Assembly (NCBI RefSeq): GCF_026262505.1 | Contig: NC_067203.1 | Span: forward strand, 4,712,001 to 4,776,000 | DNA length: 64,000 nucleotides | From: Trichomonas vaginalis G3 | Lineage: Eukaryota; Parabasalia; Trichomonadida; Trichomonadidae | Direction of reading: 5' to 3' | In this document: positions 11,091 through 19,124 of the stretch, piece after piece | Numbering within the stretch: the stretch's first letter is position 1 | How the letters are laid out: every line of letters starts with the position of its first letter | Translations under genes and position numbers: made by a program | The notes under the pieces: model-generated | Told to the model about the DNA's origin: nothing | Database searches by the model: none | What the model saw: only the letters and a program-made list of their open reading frames with translations

Positions 11091-11169
11091 TTACTTACTA
11101 ATAAAATTTCTTTATTGCGATACTTTCTCCAGTTTATAGGACCTCTCTCATATTCTATCTTGTCATATA
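11075..11169 (-). pseudogene. Dam methylase of element A, 3' part left of the insertion
   Basis: This stretch corresponds to the last 30 or so codons of the C methylase (EYERGPINWRKCHNKEILLVSKCG). It ends at CATATA, where element B begins. The other part of the gene lies on the far side of B at 31981-32710. Confidence 0.8.
11164..11169. repeat. Target site duplication CATATA (left)
   Basis: Six bases immediately before the AGTTAGTATACAAGTC terminus of B; the same hexamer follows the right terminus at 31981-31986. Six-base duplications are the Polinton norm. Confidence 0.85.
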
Positions 11170-11187
11170 AGTTAGTATACAAGTCAT

Positions 11188-11218
11188 GGGTACGGCGGCA
11201 CTGCGTTCCGCCTTACCC
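11188..11218. repeat. Nested GC-rich hairpin at B terminus
   Basis: GGGTA and TACCC enclose GGCGG and CCGCC around a short loop, about 18 bp from the element tip. The A and C termini carry an analogous hairpin with different sequence. A replication-origin or terminal-protein recognition role is plausible inference. Confidence 0.6.
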
Positions 11219-11247
11219 AATACTTGTGAATTTGACACTTTACAAAA

Positions 11248-11338
11248 CCACTAACCACTTCACTAACGAACTCACTAATGTAAAAAATAAACGTTCTCAC
11301 TATCGTTCTCACTAACGACTTCACTAATGTTCTCATAA
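11248..11338. repeat. TTCACTAACG word array in left TIR
   Basis: About seven copies of a CACTAAyG-type decamer lie downstream of the TIR gene stop. The inverse copy is 31812-31902 and is identical as far as read. Confidence 0.7.
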
Positions 11339-11617
11339 ATTTTCCTCAATATCTTCATCATCAGTGTTAACCCTATTGTAGTCATACTTGAAGCCATAAA
11401 CTTTCTCTAACTTCTTAACGTACAATTTACATAACTTACCTTCGTCATCGTATGGTTTAATGATATAACTATTTCTATCTTTATACACAGTCAATGAAAA
11501 GTCAACTGGTCTCGGATGTATTTGAAAGAACATGTTATGCTCAGGAAGGAAGAATAAATGTTTAAATGTATGTTTGTTATACTGTGGAATTCGAATGAGT
11601 TGCTTTTGTTCTGTCAT
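11333..11617 (-). CDS. TIR-encoded 94-residue protein, left copy
   Basis: The protein reads MTEQKQLIRIPQYNKHTFKH to EDIEENL, with aromatic and basic residues in the centre and an acidic end. It is identical to the copy in the right TIR (31533-31817), so B carries this gene twice, pointing inward to outward at both ends. The leader TTTTTATTTGGATGTAAATG is of the virion class. No family is recognised. A gene inside both terminal repeats would be kept identical by TIR homogenisation. Confidence 0.7.
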   Translation of the reverse strand: MTEQKQLIRIPQYNKHTFKHLFFLPEHNMFFQIHPRPVDFSLTVYKDRNSYIIKPYDDEGKLCKLYVKKLEKVYGFKYDYNRVNTDDEDIEENL

Positions 11618-11718
11618 TTACATCCAAATAAAAATTTTCAGTAAAATAAAAAATAAACTTAAAAATTAATGATATCACCACCCTCACACGTATGAAAACA
11701 TAGCCCAAAAATAAATTT

Positions 11719-11767
11719 AGGGTAGATGGTTAGATCTAACCTCTTTTTTCACCTGTTTTTTCACCCT
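11719..11767. repeat. Palindromic word array, left TIR version
   Basis: The core is GGTTAGATCTAACC, with GGGTAGA on one side and TTTTTTCACC repeats on the other. The partner array in the right TIR (31383-31431) has core GGTGAGATCTCACC. This is the main difference between two otherwise nearly identical arms. Confidence 0.75.
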
Positions 11768-11774
11768 GTTGAAT

Positions 11775-12302
11775 TCATTGCTTTATAACTTTCTTCCTTG
11801 GTTTCTTTTTAGTTGCTTTCTTCACGTCTGTCTCCAACTTGACTGTCTTTCTTCTTCGTCCGTAATGATACCAATTACTTCCACCAGTCAATGGGTCAAA
11901 TGGTCTTTCGTAAGGGTTTCCATACATTCCATAGGGACCATACGGAAGAACTACTGGTGGAGAAGAAACATTTTCTTTAGTTCCATCGAATCTATTTAAA
12001 TGCATTGTTTCACCTTTCATCTGGTCATTAAAGTCTTTTGCGTGTTTTGCAAACTCATCGTCCTTTCCTAAAGCATTTTCTGACTCAGTCGCAACCAAAT
12101 TGGATGCTTTATTTATGAGCCCTATTTTATTTAATCTTAACTTCTTTGCAACCCAGCCTCCAATCTTCCCTTTATTTGCATCTAATGTCTTCGAAACCCT
12201 TCCTCCACTCATTTTATTTACTGCGTCATAAGCTCCAAGTGCTTTTGCTCCAAATGCTAATGCTTTTGTTCCCATTGCGCCTAAAGCTGCCCAAGCTACC
12301 AT
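11775..12302 (-). CDS. Basic Gly/Ala-rich virion-type protein
   Basis: This 175-residue reading starts MVAWAALGAMGTKALAFGAK, a hydrophobic Ala/Gly helix, continues with a Lys-rich middle, a PYGPYGMYGNPYERPFDP stretch, and a highly basic tail (RRRKTVKLE, KKATKKKPRKKVIK). The N-terminus resembles the amphipathic starts of other small proteins here, and the tail could bind DNA. It is followed directly by the next gene, with starts and stops abutting (12302/12303). A virion core or membrane-active role is inferred; no homologue is recognised. Confidence 0.6.
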   Translation of the reverse strand: MVAWAALGAMGTKALAFGAKALGAYDAVNKMSGGRVSKTLDANKGKIGGWVAKKLRLNKIGLINKASNLVATESENALGKDDEFAKHAKDFNDQMKGETMHLNRFDGTKENVSSPPVVLPYGPYGMYGNPYERPFDPLTGGSNWYHYGRRRKTVKLETDVKKATKKKPRKKVIKQ

Positions 12303-12527
12303 TTACACCATATTAAAATCATCTCTCTTCAATATTATCTCATAAAAGTTCTCGTTACTGGAGAAAGTCAATGAAACATAAGCGTTCTCACGGGCTTCGC
12401 CCTCACCGCTTTGCGGTCTATCTAACTTCTTTCTTATCTCATCTATACGCTTCAAAATGTCTGAACAATTGCTAACATCTTCTACAACAGTTATTTCATC
12501 ATGAATGACCTTCAAGAACAAGCTCAT
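12303..12527 (-). CDS. Small 74-residue protein carrying a double-hairpin insert
   Basis: The reading MSLFLKVIHDEITVVEDVSN to DDFNMV is open. Residues about 37-47 (DRPQSGEGEAR) are encoded by a GC-rich double hairpin at 12392-12417, and the peptide resembles the hairpin-encoded PQRGEDEVHA in PolB. Without the insert the protein would be under 65 residues. It abuts the gene upstream (12528) and downstream (12302). Function is unknown. Confidence 0.55.
   Translation of the reverse strand: MSLFLKVIHDEITVVEDVSNCSDILKRIDEIRKKLDRPQSGEGEARENAYVSLTFSSNENFYEIILKRDDFNMV
12392..12417. repeat. GC-rich double hairpin in coding sequence
   Basis: GGGC-TTC-GCCC followed by ACCGC-TTT-GCGGT. The stems differ in sequence from the PolB copies but both pair fully, which indicates that structure is the conserved property. 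Confidence 0.75.
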
Positions 12528-13409
12528 TTAATATGCTATTAAAATCATCTCAATAATGAGTCCATCCTTTCCATCTTTAGGTAGCACAACATCTTTCATT
12601 GAAGAAGGTTCGACAAGTCTTATGTTAAACTTACTGACAAAGTTTGTTATACTATAATGCTTCGGCGGCGAATACATGTAGTTTGAAAGACATAATATAG
12701 ATTCTTCAGCAAATTCACTTATACTGGATTTTATAACAATGTTCTCACGAGACCAAATGCCACCAATTGACAATCTTGTAAGCAATCCTGCTGAACCTTC
12801 TACTGTAAACGTCGATGGTAACATTCCACGAAGGTCATTTATTGACATCGTTGAGTCACTGTATTTAAAGATTTTCTTAAAGCAATCGTCATTATCTAAC
12901 CATGCAATAGCTTTGAAGTTTTCATTCGAATATACATCTGCTTCATTAAATGTAAATCCTGACTTCTTTGCAGAGATGACTTTAAAATCTATTGAGTTTG
13001 TTTCAAAATTATATGCTATGGTAACTTCTGAAGGTAATGGATGCCCTTCCGCAGTCAGTTGTTCTCTCACTACCGTTTGAAGCTTTGTGTTAAAAACTTT
13101 CATGTCATCTCCTGTGTCTAGGTTCACATACACAGCAACAGGAAAACTATCTTGCTTCTTTGTTTCATCATTATACCTCAAAACATTAAAGTTCTTCAAT
13201 AATATTGTTCTTCCTGCTGGAATACTTCGAACCTGTCTGATTTCAATAGCTTTCTCACCTCCTACATACTCTACCCAGTGTCTTGGATATTCATAAGTAT
13301 ACTGACTTTCTTGAATTTTGGTAGGTTTCATCATAACGTGTTCATAGTATATCTTTATACTCTTGTCAGTTAGACTCGGTGCTATGTTCTGAATATTTCT
13401 GACTTGCAT
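12528..13409 (-). CDS. W-family structural-type protein (B, first copy)
   Basis: This is a 293-residue protein starting MQVRNIQNIAPSL at 13409, chosen because TTTTATCTCCATTAAAAATG precedes it; an upstream in-frame ATG would overlap the divergent ATPase. It has the family pattern: YPRHWVEYVGG then AIEIRQVRSIPAGR, a central NTKLQTVVREQL helix, and a C-terminal PPKHYSITNFVSKFNIRLVEP, VVLPKDGKDGLIIEMILIA. The repeated strand-rich layout and the position beside the packaging ATPase suggest a virion beta-sandwich protein. The reading is open throughout. Confidence 0.65.
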   Translation of the reverse strand: MQVRNIQNIAPSLTDKSIKIYYEHVMMKPTKIQESQYTYEYPRHWVEYVGGEKAIEIRQVRSIPAGRTILLKNFNVLRYNDETKKQDSFPVAVYVNLDTGDDMKVFNTKLQTVVREQLTAEGHPLPSEVTIAYNFETNSIDFKVISAKKSGFTFNEADVYSNENFKAIAWLDNDDCFKKIFKYSDSTMSINDLRGMLPSTFTVEGSAGLLTRLSIGGIWSRENIVIKSSISEFAEESILCLSNYMYSPPKHYSITNFVSKFNIRLVEPSSMKDVVLPKDGKDGLIIEMILIAY

Positions 13410-13425
13410 TTTTAATGGAGATAAA
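13410..13425. promoter_or_regulatory. 16-bp bidirectional promoter candidate
   Basis: The whole space between two divergent ATGs is 16 bp. Read one way it is TTTTTAATGGAGATAAA before ATG; read the other way TTTATCTCCATTAAAA before ATG. Both fit the virion-class box plus TAAAATG. Confidence 0.5.
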
Positions 13426-14312
13426 ATGAAGCATTTAATACATGACGTAGATGAAGACATGAATGAAACTACAGACAAACTTAACTCTTCTCTTATTCTT
13501 CCTTTCAGCAAAGATTATGAGTTCTGTTCAAATGGTGTGTATTTCTATTGTGGAAAGATGGGTTCAGGTAAGACATTTAACCTCATTCGTCATATACTCA
13601 TAACAGAGCGTTTAGGAAACGACTCTTACTATGACCAAATCATTATATCAGCAACTTCAGATTCTATGGACTCAACAGCGAAAACATTTATGTCAAAAGT
13701 TCAAGCCTCTGTCGTTAAAGTTCCAGACAGTGAACTCATTGAATTTCTTCAACGTTACATTCGACGTAAGAGGAAATATTATGCCATCGTTGAATTTATA
13801 CAGTCAGGAATGCAAAAGACTTCTGAGGAGATGGAAAGAATTATTGACAAACACCACTTACGTCAATACTCAGGAGTTTACGATATGAAACGACTTACAA
13901 ACTACATTCTGTCAAAACTTTCAAAATACCCCTTCAAAAAATATCCATCAAACACTTTATTAGTTTGTGACGACTTCGCCGGTAAAGGTTTAGTTCAAAG
14001 CCTGACTCACCATTAGCTAACATCATTACTAAAGTCAGACATTACCATTTAACTGTAGCAATACTTATGCAAACATGGAGGTTTTTAGCTTTAAACATAA
14101 AACGTCTCATAACTGACTTCGTTATCTTTCAAGGTTTCTCACGTTATGATATTGAACTCATTTGGAAACAGTCAGGTATAACATTACCTTTTGAAGAAAT
14201 TTGGGAAGCATATAAGTCTCTCATCTCTCCTCGTTCATACCTTGAGATTCATATCATGACTAATACCATTAAAGTCAAAAATATTCCATGGGAACGACCA
14301 ACATTGTTTTAA
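13426..14312 (+). pseudogene. A32-like genome-packaging ATPase, damaged
   Basis: This FtsK/HerA-superfamily ATPase would pump element DNA into capsids. Walker A is GKMGSGKT (residues about 42-49) and Walker B TLLVCDDF; downstream comes the SRYDIELIWKQSG region that corresponds to LSEDDFMELMKESM in the C homologue (55053-55928). It is divergent from the W-family gene and convergent with the next small gene, with stops overlapping. It has about one break. Confidence 0.85.
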
Positions 14313-14503
14313 AGTTTAACCTTCAATTGACTGATGGTAAACAAATTCCATGCATCTCTGTCGCCATTTCTGTTAATATTTTTGCTGTCATGCATATCAT
14401 CCACTTCCCCATCCGTTAGCTTTTGAGGATATGCGTTAGAATAGCTGTTCTTAAATGAAGGCTTTTTCACCTTTGAGAGCATAAACTCTATAACTTTCTG
14501 CAT
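14309..14503 (-). CDS. Small 64-residue protein, unknown
   Basis: The reading MQKVIEFMLSKVKKPSFKNS to LFTISQLKVKL is open; its stop overlaps that of the convergent ATPase. It is basic with a polar middle. The upstream gene ends at 14507, so the two minus-strand genes are 3 bp apart. No family is recognised; it may be a spurious reading, but the tight packing fits the element. Confidence 0.4.
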   Translation of the reverse strand: MQKVIEFMLSKVKKPSFKNSYSNAYPQKLTDGEVDDMHDSKNINRNGDRDAWNLFTISQLKVKL

Positions 14504-14506
14504 ACT

Positions 14507-14701
14507 TTATGTTTGAACCTCCTGACCATCATTGACATAAATTTTTATAGGCTTCCACCCTTTGTTCATGTTCCTGCTTCTTCCCTTAGCTCTTTTGTTC
14601 AGTAGTTCTACATCTTTATACACAGCACCTGTCTCAGTGAATTCAACAATATTTTCATTCGTTAGCTTTACATTCAAACCCTTGTCGAGTATATTGTTCA
14701 T
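14507..14701 (-). CDS. Small 64-residue protein, unknown
   Basis: The start at 14701 (MNNILDKGLNVKLTNE) follows a leader ending TATGAAATG, as at other virion-class genes. The C-terminus is basic then polar (RAKGRSRNMNKGWKPIKIYV). It is divergent from the gene at 14736 with 34 bp between. Function is unknown. Confidence 0.45.
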   Translation of the reverse strand: MNNILDKGLNVKLTNENIVEFTETGAVYKDVELLNKRAKGRSRNMNKGWKPIKIYVNDGQEVQT

Positions 14702-14735
14702 TTCATACATATAAAAGGTTTTTATTCTATATGAA

Positions 14736-15349
14736 ATGAGAAGCAAATCCATCTTAGCTGGTGCCGTTAATGTTCCAATTGAACCAACATCAAATGTTGA
14801 CTCACGAACGACAAACAATATTGTCATAAAGAACTATAGTTCAGAGTGTTTGAAAGAAAAAGAACCAGAACTTAAGTCGGTGAATTTAAACTCAGCTTCA
14901 AACGCTAACGCTACATCAGATGTTAAGTTAGAGTATCCACCACTGGACCAAATTCTTTCAAGAGAAGCCAACGACAATCCTTACACAAATGTTCAAACAA
15001 ATCCTTCAGATAACGTAGACCATTACCTTCTTCAGTTATACCAAACTATTTTACTCAAAGACGATAAGAAGCTTTTTGAAATCTTATAAGTAAGAACCAA
15101 ATAATTCTAACAAAGGAGGACCTTGAAAATGTTATCTCACGAATAACAGGGAAACAATGTGTCATTGACTATCTCGACCCTGAAATCGAATGCTGTGGTC
15201 AAACTCCACTATTCATGAAAATAGGTAACATCCGCATCATTGAAACACCAGGAACTACAGGAGTTGAGTTTAAGTATAAATATTCGAATGAATATACAAA
15301 ACTTTCAACAGAATATAAGCTTTGTTTGAAATATGTTTTAGTAAATTAA
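14736..15349 (+). pseudogene. Homologue of C gene 58970-59550, damaged
   Basis: The N-terminus (SILAGAVNVPIEPTSNVD, NNIVIK) resembles the start of the C gene (SKGLMAVADVKLNSPTQTN, VVNVK), and the C-terminal part contains a DPEIECCGQ motif matching EPDVSCCGV there. Shared order beside the minor capsid gene supports orthology. A paired Cys-Cys-Gly motif is the only distinctive mark; the function is unknown. It has at least one break. Confidence 0.55.
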
Positions 15350-15357
15350 AGCAGTCA

Positions 15358-15384
15358 GGACCTTCGGTCTTGGCGCTTTGCGCC
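15358..15384. repeat. GC-rich double hairpin between convergent genes
   Basis: GACC-TTC-GGTC followed by GGCGC-TTT-GCGCC, placed between the stop at 15349 and the next minus-strand stop at 15401. Confidence 0.75.
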
Positions 15385-15400
15385 GTCAGTCAAAAAAATT

Positions 15401-15643
15401 TCAAGTTAGCAATTTGTAATATCTATCCAAAACTTCTTCAACAGTATCGAACTCATCTTCATAATGCAAACCTAATCTTATTGACTTGGTGCAGTTTTCA
15501 CTAACACAATATTTTTCTGTTCTCTTGACTGACATAACTAACTCATTTGTTTCATCAAACAGCAACAACCAAAGTTCATGACCTAATACATAACATTCAT
15601 ACTTTATATTTTTAGCTCTGAGTTCTCTTGTAAGCTGTTGCAT
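15401..15643 (-). CDS. Small 80-residue protein, unknown
   Basis: The reading MQQLTRELRAKNIKYECYVL to VLDRYYKLLT is open, and its start follows TTTTTAGATAATATTAAATG, a virion-class box lying inside the 3' end of the preceding gene (overlap about 40 bp). It may correspond to the C gene at 59569-59988, which also lies between the CCG-motif gene and a capsid gene, but similarity is weak. Function is unknown. Confidence 0.5.
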   Translation of the reverse strand: MQQLTRELRAKNIKYECYVLGHELWLLLFDETNELVMSVKRTEKYCVSENCTKSIRLGLHYEDEFDTVEEVLDRYYKLLT

Positions 15644-16380
15644 TTAATATTATCTAAAAAGTCTACTTCAACAGTCATTCGCACTGGTGCCTTCAGTTCT
15701 ACAGGCTCTCCTTGAAAGTCAACAAGTCTGAATTGCATGTCTTTCAAATTATGAGGACTAATGCGAACCCATTTACCTAAATGAGTTGCTATGACAGGAA
15801 CGTTTGGAATGAACATTGAATTGACTGCATAACAGAAGGATTTATATTCTACTGAACCTTTACTATTAACTCCTGAAATACCTGTGACATTAGCTATTTT
15901 AGACTCAATGTATAAACAATTACCATAACATACGTATGGAACAGATTTCATCTCAATCGTTTTGTCAACACTTTTCAAAGGAAATGTCATATGGTATGCA
16001 CCCAAAAGAAGTTGTACTCTATGACTCATTCGTGTTATCTTAAACTCCTTCGCATAACTGAACTTCAAAACTCCTGCAATAAGTTTAACATTCATTAAGT
16101 TTTCTTCGTTATCCTTGTTTGTTGTAGTATTTATGAGAGCATTTAACACTCCAGCTAATGTTTCCATCTTATATTCTACATTATTGTGAAATCTTATTTC
16201 GTGCTTCTTTCCATCTATTTCAATCTCCATGAAATCTGTTTCATCTGTTATGACAAAAGTTGCGATAGTATTGAAGTCAACAACTCTGAAAGCAAGCGCT
16301 TCATTCTGAAGACCTAAGTTTGTTTGTAGCTTTACTGTCCCGTATTCGTTTGGGTCTGTACTTTGCAAATAGAACAACAT
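15604..16380 (-). CDS. Candidate minor capsid (penton-like) protein
   Basis: This 258-residue protein has a pattern typical of Polinton minor capsid proteins: an N-terminal strand-rich half with LAGVLNALINTT and FKITRMSHRVQLLLGAY, then CLYIESKIANVTGIS, SMFIPNVPVIATHLGKWVRIS and a last pair of strands MQFRLVDFQGEPVELKAPVRMTVEV. In penton-type single jelly rolls the end of the chain looks like this. C has a comparable protein at 58159-58965. It is divergent from the collagen-like gene with 17 bp between starts. Assignment rests on pattern only. Confidence 0.5.
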   Translation of the reverse strand: MLFYLQSTDPNEYGTVKLQTNLGLQNEALAFRVVDFNTIATFVITDETDFMEIEIDGKKHEIRFHNNVEYKMETLAGVLNALINTTTNKDNEENLMNVKLIAGVLKFSYAKEFKITRMSHRVQLLLGAYHMTFPLKSVDKTIEMKSVPYVCYGNCLYIESKIANVTGISGVNSKGSVEYKSFCYAVNSMFIPNVPVIATHLGKWVRISPHNLKDMQFRLVDFQGEPVELKAPVRMTVEVDFLDNIKCNSLQENSELKI

Positions 16381-16397
16381 TTTATTCTCATTAAAAT
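16381..16397. promoter_or_regulatory. 17-bp bidirectional promoter candidate
   Basis: TTTATTCTCATTAAAAT separates divergent ATGs; the complementary reading is ATTTTAATGAGAATAAA. Both match the virion-class start context. Confidence 0.45.
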
Positions 16398-17033
16398 ATG
16401 ACTATTGCTGCATATGCGTATGAAACAAATGAAGCAAGAAGAGCACATGAACTAGTAAACGAAAACTCAACTTTAACCATTGAAGGCAATGATTTAGTCA
16501 TTGACGATGGAAAAACTAAAAAAGTCATTGATTTCGATACTTTTAACACGTATGACACATTCATTACAATAAGTAAAGTTCCCATCATAAATGATGGAAC
16601 GGTGCAATATATAAATTCTACAGTAGATGCCTCATTAGTGAAAGTATTAAATGTTCTCATTGAATTGTTAAAGAGCTTTCGATTTGACGACAACATTAAA
16701 TGCCTAAAGAATTTAGTCATGAATGAGAAACAAATTCTCGGCGTTGCTGGTAGCAGTAATGATGTACACCTTATGACATTAGAATATTATAACGAACATA
16801 AAGATGAACTGAAAGGAGAGAAGGGTGACACCGGACCTCAAGGACCACAAGGAATACAAGGAATACAAGGACCTCAAGGCGAAAACGGTTTGGATGGTGA
16901 AGATGGAAAGGATGGAAAAACTGCTAAATCATGGATATGGAACCTTATAAATACTGGTTTAACAGCTGCTTCATATGGAGTTCTTCAATACCAAATCGGA
17001 AAGATATGGCAGTACTTGGTGAAGAAGTTTTAG
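16398..17033 (+). CDS. Collagen-like Gly-X-Y protein
   Basis: This is a 211-residue protein. An N-terminal globular part (residues 1-138) is followed by about eleven Gly-X-Y triplets (GDTGPQGPQGIQGIQGPQ and on to GEDGKDGK, residues about 139-172) and a C-terminal hydrophobic helix (GLTAASYGVLQYQIGKIWQYL). Collagen-like triplets form trimeric shafts in phage and giant-virus fibres. It overlaps the next gene's start by 28 bp. A fibre or fibre-anchor role fits the neighbouring fibre gene. Confidence 0.7.
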   Translation: MTIAAYAYETNEARRAHELVNENSTLTIEGNDLVIDDGKTKKVIDFDTFNTYDTFITISKVPIINDGTVQYINSTVDASLVKVLNVLIELLKSFRFDDNIKCLKNLVMNEKQILGVAGSSNDVHLMTLEYYNEHKDELKGEKGDTGPQGPQGIQGIQGPQGENGLDGEDGKDGKTAKSWIWNLINTGLTAASYGVLQYQIGKIWQYLVKKF

Positions 17034-18853
17034 ATGACGTTAAAAATGCTTTGAACTTCATTTCAAATGGTTCTGATACTATTAAAACTTTATCTGGTTG
17101 GATGCAAGAAACAAGGAGTCAAATAGATACTGTAAGACGTATAGCAAACAATGCACGTACGGGATTGGATACTTTACGAGAAGCACAAAATACACTAAAG
17201 GAAGCAAATGATATTCTTGGCTCAGTATCAGACATGCATGAAGATTGGCTTAAAGGTATTGACAAATCTTTAAAAAATCACAGTCAGTCTATTGCTGACT
17301 ACAAGAAAAGTATAGATTTTTTACATAGTGCTATGGACGTACATGATGGAAGCATAAGGAACTTACTTAATGCTAACAATAACTTACCAGGAACTATTAA
17401 AGCATTTATAAAGTCCTTTGTAAAACCTGGTGCTCTAACATTTAGGTCTTTGAGAGCAAGAGCATTGAAGTCAAGAGATGCAGAAACTCCAACAGAACCT
17501 AAAGAAGGAACTGAAACAACAGAAACTCCAGAAGAACCACCAAAACCAACAGCTAATGAAATATTGTTCGAATATTTTCCAAGGTACTCTGTTCTCATTG
17601 CATACATTCAAGAAATACTTAAGAAAGCAGACTTGACTTTAGGAGATGATGAAAGTTCTGTATATCTTTCGTTCCAGTTTCAAATAGCAGAACTTTTGAG
17701 ACAGATATGCTTAATGTATGACAACATCTCTGATTTCACAAGATATGATGACGACCATGACCCCGAACACGGTGAAGAAGAAGTTTTACAAACATCCATT
17801 AAGACAGGAAAGGTTTTAACTCAAAGTCTCATTATTGACACCAAAGATGGCGAAGTGGACGTTCTTCAAGAGCTGAAGAAAAATACTTCTTCGGGAGGTG
17901 GTGGTAGGCATGAACTTGAAATAAATGAGATAGAAGAGAAATTAGCCGAAAAAGCAGATAAAAACCATGTTCATTATATAAGTTCAGACGAACAGATTAT
18001 AACGGACTACCATGGATATTTAACACAGGATGAACAAATAAGCACTGAAGATGTTAATGAAAGAAGATATAAATTCATTCGTGCTAAAGGTTATGACATA
18101 TACTGTACTGTACAGTATGACACAGGTAAAGCACCAGAAGCATTTGGTTATAACAATGAAATTTATGCTTCATACTTCTTTGTTAACGGTGTATTAGTTG
18201 AACCAAGATTTACTTTGAGAGTTAAGACAAAAATAACTTTTGAAGATGCTATTAAAAGTAAAGCCAGCAAAGATGAACTTAAAGCAATGAACAAAGTTTT
18301 GAAATCTCATAAACACAATATCTCCGATATAAATGAACTTCAAGCTACATTAAATAGTAAAGCTGACAAGAACCATACACATGAATCCTTCACTACTGTT
18401 AGAGCAGACGACATAATATTGAACTATACCCTTGGTTCAAGTGCACCTTTAGAGAATCCAAGTACAAGCGTAAAAGATACACTAAACTCCTTAAATAGTA
18501 AATGTATGAACATTGAAGGTCATGTCAGAAACTTTGAAACATATAAACTACCAGCAATGTTAGATAAAAAAGCAGATAAAGAACATACACATAAATCCTT
18601 CTCAACTGTTGCTATAGAAAGTATTGATGGCAAACTTGCTGAAACCATTGACGAAGCAAAGCGAGGAGTGGTTATTGAAATACTTGGCTACAACATAAAC
18701 GATGACACTTATAAAGTAAGATATGAAGGAGGCGTTGAAGATGTTATACCATCTAAGAACTTGAGAGAGTCAAAGTCAACACATCTGGGACCATTAGAGC
18801 GGGAGTACTGGAAAGACAAAAATAAACCAGAAAGAATAAGAAAATTCTTCTAA
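17006..18853 (+). CDS. Long trimeric-fibre-like protein
   Basis: The 615-residue reading starts MAVLGEEVLDDVKNALNF. Residues about 20-160 are heptad-rich coiled coil; a Pro/Thr/Glu linker follows, then repeated KADKNHVHYISSDEQI, KADKNHTHESFTTV and KADKEHTHKSFSTV units. Each puts an H-x-H after a KADK turn, as in phage tail fibres, where trimer histidines can bind metal. It ends in a charged GPLEREYWKDKNKPERIRKFF. With the collagen-like protein it probably makes B's attachment fibre, the counterpart of the A/C fibre but of different build. The reading is open throughout. Confidence 0.65.
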   Translation: MAVLGEEVLDDVKNALNFISNGSDTIKTLSGWMQETRSQIDTVRRIANNARTGLDTLREAQNTLKEANDILGSVSDMHEDWLKGIDKSLKNHSQSIADYKKSIDFLHSAMDVHDGSIRNLLNANNNLPGTIKAFIKSFVKPGALTFRSLRARALKSRDAETPTEPKEGTETTETPEEPPKPTANEILFEYFPRYSVLIAYIQEILKKADLTLGDDESSVYLSFQFQIAELLRQICLMYDNISDFTRYDDDHDPEHGEEEVLQTSIKTGKVLTQSLIIDTKDGEVDVLQELKKNTSSGGGGRHELEINEIEEKLAEKADKNHVHYISSDEQIITDYHGYLTQDEQISTEDVNERRYKFIRAKGYDIYCTVQYDTGKAPEAFGYNNEIYASYFFVNGVLVEPRFTLRVKTKITFEDAIKSKASKDELKAMNKVLKSHKHNISDINELQATLNSKADKNHTHESFTTVRADDIILNYTLGSSAPLENPSTSVKDTLNSLNSKCMNIEGHVRNFETYKLPAMLDKKADKEHTHKSFSTVAIESIDGKLAETIDEAKRGVVIEILGYNINDDTYKVRYEGGVEDVIPSKNLRESKSTHLGPLEREYWKDKNKPERIRKFF

Positions 18854-19124
18854 ACTTTTTCATTAGATGTAAATCAGACATGAATGAGAACAGTCATGAT
18901 ATCATTAATGGTACCATTTATTTTAACATAAAGACGCAAAGCGGCGGGGCATAGCCCATGAACAAAAATAATTTTTAGGGTAGATGGGTATATCTAACCT
19001 CATTTCTACCCTCATTTCTACCCTCATTTCTACCCTCATGAATTTTCATGAATTTCCTTAAGATAGAAAAAATAAAGTTAGTTTTATTTTTATTTATTTT
19101 TTTATTTTGTATGTAAGAACAGAA
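18854..19124. repeat. Spacer with double hairpin and TCTACCC palindromic word array
   Basis: The spacer holds a GC-rich double hairpin (18933-18957), then from 18977 an array: AGGGTAGATGG, a centre TATATCTAACC, and four CATTTCTACCC words. It ends in ATGAATTTCCTTAAGATAG and an A/T-rich leader before the KilA-N gene. The array is at the 3' side of the fibre gene and the leader belongs to the next gene. Confidence 0.7.

Larger units (their letters stand above)
11170..11801. repeat. Left terminal inverted repeat of B
   Basis: It matches 31349-31980 in inverse orientation. It contains, from the tip inward: a nested GC-rich hairpin (11188-11218), a TTCACTAACG word array (11248-11338), the 94-codon TIR gene, and a palindromic word array (11719-11767) that differs from the other arm. 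The inner edge falls near the end of the gene at 11775-12302. Confidence 0.9.

Noticed and set aside
18977-19040. CRISPR-like regular repeats
   Set aside because: The repeated words are only 8-12 bp with almost no spacers, are palindromic around AGATCT, and sit at many gene ends in a eukaryotic element; no cas genes are present.
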